From assembly GCA_945865315.1 (NCBI GenBank), contig CAMBDK010000010.1, positions 1-47,886 on the forward strand: 47,886 nt of DNA, given 5' to 3'. The DNA comes from Chitinophaga pinensis. GTDB taxonomy: Bacteria; Bacteroidota; Bacteroidia; 2-12-FULL-35-15. The position numbers were made by a program, and so were the translations under genes. Of the stretch, positions 26,196-33,045 are shown in pieces. The notes beneath the pieces are model-generated. The model saw nothing but the letters and a program-made list of their open reading frames with translations. It did no database searches and was not told the origin of the DNA. The first letter of the stretch is position 1. Every line of letters starts with the position of its first letter.

Positions 26196-28415
26196 TTATT
26201 TAATACTAATTCGGAAACCGGTATAAATAATTCGTCCCTCTATGGGAGCATAAATCATTGATGCGTCAAAATTATTACCAAATGGTTTGTCTGGAGCAAT
26301 TATTGGATTCTTTTGCGTAAAATTTAATATATTTTCACAGCCTAAATATAACTCAAATTTCCTGAATTTTTTTGTGATTTGGGTATTCATTAAAAAATAT
26401 TTTTCCGAATAGGCATTTAGTTGATATTGTATTGGATTTAATAATGTATTAGGGATTCTACTTACACCTAACCAATTGGCGGTAAAATCAAATTTCCATA
26501 TATCCATATAGGTTGAATAAGCGGCATTTAACATGATACGATTTTTTGGAACATAAGGTTTGTCAAGTAACATATCATTATAAGTTGTTTTAATCTCATA
26601 CCATTTATAAGCTAATTTTATATCTAACATTTTAATAGGTGTAAAAGCAAAATCAATCTGCAGGCTGTTAGAGTAGGACTTCCCTTTTAAGTTATAAAAT
26701 ATTATTTTATTTACATGCTGGTCGAAATCAACGATTACTTGATTTTGAAAATCGGTTCTAAAAAAATCAATATTTATAAATGATTCATTGCTTAATAGTT
26801 TAAATTTCTGATTGATGCTTATTCCATAATTCCAGGCTACTTCAGGGTTTAATTTTTCTTTTATTACTACCACGCGTGAGCTTGCTAATACCGATTGATT
26901 CTCTATAAATATGTTAGCAGTTCTGAACCCTCTCCCTCCAGATAATCGTAAAGTAGTTGATTTTGTTGCGTTGTATCGTATGTGCAATCGTGGAGTAAGC
27001 TGCAGACCTATTAAATTGTGATAATCAGCTCTACCACCAGCTACCAATGAGAAATTATTAGGATTTGAATAGGTGTATTCAGCGAATACTCCAGGAACAC
27101 TTTCAATGCGGTTTAAAACAGAATCGTTGTATTTCTCCTTGTAATTATCTAGTATATAGCTGGCTCCTAATTTATATTTATGATTGGTGTTATTTATAAT
27201 GTTGGCAAAGATTGCATTCAAATATATGTTTTTTTGTTCCCCATCATATTTTCTTATACCAAAATACATATTCTGTTGTTGCCATTTTCCCGAAGTTTGA
27301 ATCCCTATACTTTTATATGGATTAGAAGGGAATAAAAAACCTGTTTTTGAAAAGTATTCGATTACATTGGTATTAATACCTATTCCATAAACGGTGTTTT
27401 TCCCAAAATCTGTTTTGTAATTAAAATTTGTTTGCCCACCCCTACGTATTTCTAGCAGGGCCTTTATTCCAAATTGCGCCTCGAAATTTTTTTGATTATG
27501 AAAATTCCATCTGTTAAATAAATTATATTGACGCGTTAATGCCATGTCTAAAAAGGAGTCTTTGTTCATATCATTTTTCATACTTAAATCGCTGGCATGA
27601 GCAAATAAAAGTGTACTCCATTTTGTGTTTATTTTTTTTGCAAAATGCAAATTGCTTTCTGCTCTCCCTTTTGCATTGGCATAAATATTAAGGAAAAATC
27701 TTTTTTTTTGTTCTTCAGGTTTTAAAAATTCAATATTAATTTGGCCTGAAATACTTTCGTACCCATTTATTACAGACCCTGTACCCTTAGTAACTAATAT
27801 GTTTTCAATCCATGTTCCTGGTATATAATTTAATCCATATGCAGAAGATAAGCCACGTAACATTGGCATGTTTTCGGATAAAATTTGCGTATAAATCCCA
27901 TCCAATCCCAACATTTGTATTTTTTTAGCACCAGAAACGGCATCAGTAAATGCTACATCTACAGAAGAGTTGGTGCTGAAACTTTCCGAAAGGTTGCAAC
28001 ATGCTGCTTTTAATAATTCTTTCCCACTTATTACCTCTGTATTAATAGGATTAAAAGAGGAATACATGGTTGTATTTTGTCTTGTTTCTATATTTATTTC
28101 TTTAAGGTTTACCTCATATTCCAATACCACCTTTATATCTTTGGTGTTTTGTTGTTTTATAAGTACCTCGCTACTTTTAAAGCCTACCACGCTTACAATT
28201 AATTTTGCTGGGAATGTTGTATGGTTTACTAATTGAAATTTTCCGGAAGAATCCGCAGATGTCCCTGTAGTTGTTCCTTGCCAATATAAATTAGCACCAG
28301 GTAACTCTTCTGTAGTTCCATTATCCTTTGTTCCAAAAACCTTGCCTGTACAATATTGTGCAGCAGCAGTTTTTGTAATTAGTACGAAGGACATCAAATA
28401 TAATAATCGTTTCAT
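26196..28415 (-). CDS. TonB-dependent receptor of the HMA-associated type
   Basis: 739 residues. Signal peptide MKRLLYLMSFVLITKTAAAQ; CarboxypepD_reg-like domain (about 22-95: GTKDNGTTEELPGANLYWQG, DSSGKFQLVNH). The plug (about 110-230) contains the unusual LKAACCNLSESF double cysteine, then VAFTDAVSGAKKIQMLGLDG and GSVINGYESISGQINIE. The barrel continues to the C-terminus (GRIIYTGFRISIK), which ends in lysine rather than Phe. Plug motifs are those of Bacteroidota receptors encoded next to HMA proteins, so a metal or metallophore substrate is the best guess. It opens a two-gene unit with the HMA gene. No matching -7 box was seen upstream. Confidence 0.88.
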   Translation of the reverse strand: MKRLLYLMSFVLITKTAAAQYCTGKVFGTKDNGTTEELPGANLYWQGTTTGTSADSSGKFQLVNHTTFPAKLIVSVVGFKSSEVLIKQQNTKDIKVVLEYEVNLKEINIETRQNTTMYSSFNPINTEVISGKELLKAACCNLSESFSTNSSVDVAFTDAVSGAKKIQMLGLDGIYTQILSENMPMLRGLSSAYGLNYIPGTWIENILVTKGTGSVINGYESISGQINIEFLKPEEQKKRFFLNIYANAKGRAESNLHFAKKINTKWSTLLFAHASDLSMKNDMNKDSFLDMALTRQYNLFNRWNFHNQKNFEAQFGIKALLEIRRGGQTNFNYKTDFGKNTVYGIGINTNVIEYFSKTGFLFPSNPYKSIGIQTSGKWQQQNMYFGIRKYDGEQKNIYLNAIFANIINNTNHKYKLGASYILDNYKEKYNDSVLNRIESVPGVFAEYTYSNPNNFSLVAGGRADYHNLIGLQLTPRLHIRYNATKSTTLRLSGGRGFRTANIFIENQSVLASSRVVVIKEKLNPEVAWNYGISINQKFKLLSNESFINIDFFRTDFQNQVIVDFDQHVNKIIFYNLKGKSYSNSLQIDFAFTPIKMLDIKLAYKWYEIKTTYNDMLLDKPYVPKNRIMLNAAYSTYMDIWKFDFTANWLGVSRIPNTLLNPIQYQLNAYSEKYFLMNTQITKKFRKFELYLGCENILNFTQKNPIIAPDKPFGNNFDASMIYAPIEGRIIYTGFRISIK

Positions 28416-28590
28416 AAATTAAAATTGTATGAATATATAATTTGTAAAACTATTGAAGCATTCATAAAATGGACCGATTTGGCTAAAGAATATTAATTTT
28501 ATTTGAATTAAAAATTATTGTTTTTAATCGGACTTTTTTATTTAAATCATTTTTTTTATTGCGAATTATATTTTTTTAATAAATGCACCA

Positions 28591-28830
28591 TAGTAAAGTT
28601 TTCGAAATAAATCCGCAAATTAAATGGTTCAAAAACTGTGTGTTTTTCTTTTGTCTTGATACTAAAGAAACAAAAAATCAAGAACAAACGATTTCTCCAC
28701 ACCTGGCAACCCTGCGTCGCTTTTATTCATGCTTCACGAGCGTTTTCATAAGGATATTTTTTGCGAAAAAAATGAAATCATCTATTTTTATTAATAGGCC
28801 TGTTTTGTCGAAGTTATTTAGAAGGCTTTA
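28591..28830 (+). repeat. Interspersed ~240-bp repeat, copy B
   Basis: Aligned with copies A and C end to end, from TAGTAAAGTTTTCGAAATAA to GAAGGCTTTA. The CTTGAT / ATCAAG hairpin is kept, but the right arm of the 9-bp repeat has changed to CTTTTATTC, so this is the most decayed copy. It ends 19 bp past the stop codon of the minus-strand GT-C/TPR gene. The rest of the 28416-28590 gap is AT-rich; TTTTTAATCGGAC (28521-28533) resembles the terminal repeat of the MITE at 32.4 kb with one inserted base. Confidence 0.85.
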
Positions 28831-28848
28831 CATAGTTTTTAATATTTA

Positions 28849-30855
28849 TTATTTATTTTGATTTATTTTTCTTAATTCATTGATATAGTTTTTGTCAATG
28901 GCATAATTCAAACGTTCTGCGTTTAAAGCATCTTCCAAAGCAATTTTATAGTTCCCTAAGCCCTTATTAATAATAGATCGATTAAAATAAGCTGCGCTAT
29001 ATTCAGGATTTAATTGAATTGCGTATGTATTATCTGCTAACGCTGCTGTAGTTTTTTGTGTTTTATAATATGCGAAAGCTCTATAAAAATAATAGTTTGC
29101 ATTATTTGGCTTTATTTCCATCAATTCATTCAAATCTGCAATGGCTTTTTCATACTCCCCATTATCCACATATGCATATGCTCTATTTTCTTTTGCTATA
29201 ATTAGTGATGGATTTAATCTTAGTGCTTTACTGTAATCCTCTAATGCATTATTATACTGTTTCATGATGCTGTATGTAATAGCGCGATTGAAAAATGTTT
29301 GTGCATCAGTACTATCTAATTTAATTGCACTAGAGTAATCACTTAGCGCTAATTCAAATTGGTTTTTTAATCCATATATATTTGCCCTATTAATAAATAC
29401 TTTTGAATTAGTTGCACACATTTTAATTGAAATATTAAAATCCTGCAATGCTTTGTCATATTCATTTTCATCCACCCTTTTCGACCCTAAATCATAGTCC
29501 GTTTTATTTACTAAATAACTGCCCCTGTTTCTATAGGCTTCGCTGCTTGGGTATTTACTTATTGCATCGGTCCACAAAATAGCGCTGTTTTTCCATATTT
29601 TATTGCGCTCATAGGTGTAGAAAATAGAAATGGGAATACAAATAAATAATAATAGGGAGGCGATTTTTTTAAATACAATTAAATATTTGATAGTTTGCTG
29701 TTGCAGCCAATCATAAGCCATTGCAATTGTAAAAAGTAAACCAACATAGGGGAGGTAGGAGTATCTATCTGCCATAATTACCTGACCTACTGATATGAAT
29801 TGTAAAACCAACGCGATGGTGAAAAAATAAAATAAAAAACCAAATGCTAAAAATTTGTTTCTCTTAATGCTAATAAAAATTATTGTAAATAAAACTATTA
29901 CAATAAATGAAGTAACGTAAAATATAATAGGAAGGTGTCCGCTAACAAGGTTTGGGTATGGATAAAAACAAGAAAGGTTTAGTGGTAGTATTAATTTGAT
30001 AATATAATTTATCATGCCGTAGGATGCGAATGAAAATCGTTGTACCCATGTGAAGGTTTCTAATTTAGCGATAGCACCCGATTGTATTTCCGAGGCCAGT
30101 ATCCCGAAAAATAGAGAAAGAGCAAAAAATGGTATTTTCTCTAAAAAAACATACTTACTAATTTTACGTGTTTTGTAATAGTCTAATAATAATAGAACCA
30201 CTGGCAGAACAACAGCCATCGCTTTGGATAATATGGAGAATAAAAAGAATAATAAAGTAATAATATAAAGCGTGGTTTTTCTCTTCCCTTGTGCTGATAT
30301 ATATTTATAATAACTTATTAGTGCCGCCATAAAAAAGAATGTATATAAAATGTCTTTACGCTCCGATATCCATGCAACAGACTCAACATGCATGGGGTGT
30401 ATTCCAAAAAATATTGCTACAATAGCAGCAACAACAATTTTTTTATCACTCAATAAAAATATAAACCAGAATACAAGTATTGTATTTAATAAATGGAACA
30501 ACAGGTTGGTGATATGGAACGTTTTGGCCTTGTATCCCGATAATTTATAATCAAGTGCTAATGATAGTATGGTGATAGGGTGGTAATTATTTGATACCGC
30601 AAAGTCGGGATTAAATATTTTTTTAATATTTTCTGCTGAAAAATCTTTAATAAGCATATTTTCTCCAATATAAACATTGTCGTCCCAATTGGTGAAACCG
30701 TTTTTTAGTGAAGGAGAAAAGGCTATATAGGTTAAAATGATTATCCCTAAAAGCCAGATAAAAATAGTTTTGTTGTTATTTTGCTTCGTTGTTAAGGCTA
30801 CTTTAGTAGGAGTTTTTTTATCTTTTATGGTTTTATTTAGTTTTAAATTACTCAT
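28849..30855 (-). CDS. GT-C-fold membrane glycosyltransferase-like protein with C-terminal TPRs
   Basis: 668 residues. About 30-430: roughly ten to twelve hydrophobic membrane segments. The first outside loop has the acidic NWDDNVYIG motif, and later NNYHPITILSLALDYKLSG and HPMHVESVAWISERKDILYT. These resemble the O-mannosyltransferase (TMTC/PMT-like) GT-C fold, where the acidic loop pair takes part in sugar transfer from a lipid-phosphate donor. About 450-660: six TPR units such as ALQDFNISIKMCATN, ALSDYSSAIKLDST and ALEDYSKALRLNPS. Its role may be protein glycosylation at the periplasmic face. Function is inferred from architecture only. Flanked by repeat B and by a palindromic element. Confidence 0.75.
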   Translation of the reverse strand: MSNLKLNKTIKDKKTPTKVALTTKQNNNKTIFIWLLGIIILTYIAFSPSLKNGFTNWDDNVYIGENMLIKDFSAENIKKIFNPDFAVSNNYHPITILSLALDYKLSGYKAKTFHITNLLFHLLNTILVFWFIFLLSDKKIVVAAIVAIFFGIHPMHVESVAWISERKDILYTFFFMAALISYYKYISAQGKRKTTLYIITLLFFLFSILSKAMAVVLPVVLLLLDYYKTRKISKYVFLEKIPFFALSLFFGILASEIQSGAIAKLETFTWVQRFSFASYGMINYIIKLILPLNLSCFYPYPNLVSGHLPIIFYVTSFIVIVLFTIIFISIKRNKFLAFGFLFYFFTIALVLQFISVGQVIMADRYSYLPYVGLLFTIAMAYDWLQQQTIKYLIVFKKIASLLLFICIPISIFYTYERNKIWKNSAILWTDAISKYPSSEAYRNRGSYLVNKTDYDLGSKRVDENEYDKALQDFNISIKMCATNSKVFINRANIYGLKNQFELALSDYSSAIKLDSTDAQTFFNRAITYSIMKQYNNALEDYSKALRLNPSLIIAKENRAYAYVDNGEYEKAIADLNELMEIKPNNANYYFYRAFAYYKTQKTTAALADNTYAIQLNPEYSAAYFNRSIINKGLGNYKIALEDALNAERLNYAIDKNYINELRKINQNK

Positions 30856-30926
30856 AATAGGAATAAGTGTTCTCGTGCTTTATTTAGTATCTGTCTATAA
30901 TGTCGGTAGTCTAAGTCATAATGTTC

Positions 30927-31024
30927 GAGTTCGAGGCTTGCGCAGTTTTGAAAATTAAGGAGTTTGCTTTTGCAAATGACTGTTTTCAGAACGAGCATAA
31001 CGAAGTCCCGATTGAAACGAACTC
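30927..31024. repeat. Nested palindromic element
   Basis: Outer arms GAGTTCG (30927-30933) and CGAACTC (31018-31024) enclose a second imperfect pair (TTTTGAAAA around 30950 and TTTTCAGAA around 30985) and a central perfect hairpin TTTGC-TTTT-GCAAA (30963-30976). The element is higher in GC than its surroundings and fills most of the 260-bp gap between two minus-strand genes. It could be a small mobile palindrome or a structured transcript end. Only one copy in this window. Confidence 0.4.
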
Positions 31025-31115
31025 AGGAATACATTTTAAAATAATATATTTATGAGTAAAATCTGACATTATGGACATACTCTATTTAAAACTATTTATA
31101 TTTTAATAATACGTG

Positions 31116-32336
31116 TTAGTTCAAATTAAAATGTTCTGTTGCCATTTCTTGAATCGCATTTCCAATGGCCAATGATGCTGTAGCTGCTGGCGATGGTGCG
31201 TTTAATACATGTATTGCATTACCATTTATTTCTATTTTAAAGTCGTCGATCATGTTGCCTTCTGGTGCTAGCGCCATGGCGCGAACGCCGGTACGGCCGG
31301 GTTTTAAATCATCCATTTCTAAGGTAGGGATTAATTTGCGTAAACGTTTTAAAAAAAATGTTTTAGAAAAAGCACCATGGTACTCATCCAAAGCAAATTG
31401 TATGTTTTTTGCAAAAAATTTCCATGTGCCACCAAATGAAAGTGCTTCCGCTGTGTCTTTCATTGAGAAGTCCGTTCTATTATATCCTTCGCGTTTAAAT
31501 ACAAATACAGCATTTGGCCCGCATTCCACACCTCCATGTATCATTCGGGTAAAATGGACGCCTAGAAAAGGATATTTCGAATTAGGTATGGGATATATTA
31601 AGTTGCGCAATTTACTCATGCCTTTATCACTTAAATCGTAGTAGTCTCCTCTGAATCCGACAATAGCTGTTTCAATTTTTGCGCCTTCTTTCTTGGCAAT
31701 TCTATCACTTTGTAAACCTGCGCAAGTAATAATATAGGAGCCGCTATATTTTCCTTTTGTTGTTATTACATCTGTATAAAACTGATGCTTTTCAAATCCA
31801 ATTACTTCATGCTCGAGCAGTACTTTACTACCTTCAAATTTCGATTGTATTAATTCTACATATTTTCGTGAAACATCCGTATAGTCAATAATTCCAGTAC
31901 AAGGCACCCACAAGCCCTCTATACCCTCACAATAAGGCTCTATGTCTTTTATTTGTTGTGCATTAATTTTTTCAATACCTTCTACACCATTCGCTAGCCC
32001 ATTATTTAAAACACGATTCATCTGCTCTAATTCGGATTTCTCAGTTGCGACTACTATTTTACCACAAATATCATGCGGGATGTGATGTTCCTTTGCAAAT
32101 GCAACAAGCTCTCTTCTCCCATCAACACAGGTTTTGGCTTTGTATGAGCCTGGTTTATAATACAATCCTGAGTGAATTACTCCTGAGTTATGTCCTGTTT
32201 GATGAAAAGCAATTTTGTTTTCTTTTTCAAGAACAAGGATTTTTTTATTTGGATATTTTAAATTGATTTTATATGCTGAGGCTAAGCCTACGATACCTCC
32301 TCCAATGATGATGATATCAAATCTATTGTTTTCCAT
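31116..32336 (-). CDS. lhgO: L-2-hydroxyglutarate oxidase (FAD-dependent)
   Basis: It oxidises L-2-hydroxyglutarate to 2-oxoglutarate, passing electrons to quinone or oxygen. 406 residues with a DAO-type FAD fold: dinucleotide motif DIIIIGGGIVGLASAY (residues 7-22), then the LhgO signature HQTGHNSGVIHSGLYYKPGS (about 45-64) and GRRELVAFAKEHHIPHDICG. The C-terminal FAD loop is NAPSPAATASLAIG. A -7 match TATTTTTG (32360-32353) lies 17 nt upstream. It is monocistronic, between the palindromic element and a mobile-element scar. Confidence 0.92.
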   Translation of the reverse strand: MENNRFDIIIIGGGIVGLASAYKINLKYPNKKILVLEKENKIAFHQTGHNSGVIHSGLYYKPGSYKAKTCVDGRRELVAFAKEHHIPHDICGKIVVATEKSELEQMNRVLNNGLANGVEGIEKINAQQIKDIEPYCEGIEGLWVPCTGIIDYTDVSRKYVELIQSKFEGSKVLLEHEVIGFEKHQFYTDVITTKGKYSGSYIITCAGLQSDRIAKKEGAKIETAIVGFRGDYYDLSDKGMSKLRNLIYPIPNSKYPFLGVHFTRMIHGGVECGPNAVFVFKREGYNRTDFSMKDTAEALSFGGTWKFFAKNIQFALDEYHGAFSKTFFLKRLRKLIPTLEMDDLKPGRTGVRAMALAPEGNMIDDFKIEINGNAIHVLNAPSPAATASLAIGNAIQEMATEHFNLN

Positions 32337-32352
32337 TTAATTATTTTTTCTG

Positions 32353-32360
32353 CAAAAATA
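32353..32360 (-). promoter_or_regulatory. -7 element TATTTTTG of lhgO
   Basis: Minus-strand TATTTTTG fits TAnnTTTG, 17 nt ahead of the ATG. No -33 TTG at the proper spacing. Confidence 0.35.
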
Positions 32361-32402
32361 CTAATTATTCTAAGTTTATAACTTTAGATTTTTTCACATT
32401 GT

Positions 32403-32518
32403 TGTCCGATAAAAAATAAAAAAGATGGGGTAAAAAGTCCACCTCCTCTTAATCCTGCTTTTGAAGCCTACCACACCTAAAAAGTAGCGATAATCAAAAA
32501 TACGGTTTTTATCGGACA
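32403..32518. mobile_element. 116-bp MITE-like element or IS scar with 13-bp terminal inverted repeats
   Basis: TGTCCGATAAAAA (32403-32415) and TTTTTATCGGACA (32506-32518) are perfect inverted repeats of 13 bp. One further G matches two bases outside each end. The inside is non-coding. No clear target-site duplication can be seen. It is followed directly by a broken transposase frame, so it may be the end of that insertion sequence after an internal deletion, or a separate MITE. Confidence 0.65.
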
Positions 32519-32724
32519 GCCGATATTCAATCAGTTGTTATTATTTTTCATAAGAAAATCGGATATACAGGTTATAGCAAATCGGTACAAGGCAGAACGC
32601 TATGTAAAAAAATCACAAGGTACAACCATGTTGTTGTAATGTTGTTTGTAGCATGTGAAAGTTATAATTCAATTAGGGAATTGATAGTGGGCTTATTAAC
32701 CAATGCTCAGAAACTTTCTCACCT
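32519..32724 (+). pseudogene. Remnant of an IS4-type (DUF4372-like) transposase N-terminus
   Basis: The frame from 32519 ends with YNHVVVMLFVACESYNSIRE and LIVGLLTNAQKLSHL, which fits the N-terminal domain of IS4-family transposases (pattern Y-x-H-L-V-x-M-L-F ... N-S-I-R-E ... K-L-x-H-L-G). The stretch before it matches the family better in another frame (SDIQVIANRYKAERYVKK), so at least one frameshift has occurred, probably at the A-run near 32611. The match stops at LSHL, exactly where repeat copy C begins. The start codon and the whole catalytic domain are missing, so it is inactive. Confidence 0.6.
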
Positions 32725-32960
32725 AGTAAAATTTTCAAAATAAATCCACAAATTAAATGGTTCAAAAACTATGTATTTTTCTTTTGTCTTGATACAAAAA
32801 AAACAAAAAATCAAGAACAAACGATTCCTCCCCACCTGCAACCCTGCATCGCGTTTGTTCATTCCTCACGCGCGTTTTCATAAGCATATTTTTTACAAAA
32901 AAAATGAAATTATCTGTTTTTATTATTATATCTCTTTTATCGAAATTGTTTTGAACCCTA
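32724..32960 (+). repeat. Interspersed ~240-bp repeat, copy C
   Basis: Third copy, same orientation as A and B. It has the most complete structure: CTTTTGT (32781-32787) can pair with ACAAAA (32794-32799). Alternatively TCTTGAT (32787-32793) can pair with ATCAAGA (32810-32816), and the two stems exclude each other. The downstream GAACAAACG / CGTTTGTTC pair (32815-32823 and 32852-32860) is perfect. The left edge coincides with the truncated transposase. Nothing else is recognisable up to the dnaX promoter. Confidence 0.85.
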
Positions 32961-33016
32961 TTCCTAAGGCCTTTTTAAAAGTTTTAAACAATTTTAACTA
33001 GTTTAATTTTATTTTT

Positions 33017-33024
33017 TAAATTTG
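33017..33024 (+). promoter_or_regulatory. -7 element TAAATTTG of dnaX
   Basis: Fits TAnnTTTG, 21 nt before the dnaX ATG; no well-spaced -33 TTG. Confidence 0.4.
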
Positions 33025-33045
33025 TAATCTTGATTAAAACACATT

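Noticed and set aside
28521-28533. TTTTTAATCGGAC as a second MITE
   Set aside because: Only one end with an extra base is visible and no partner arm was found within the gap.
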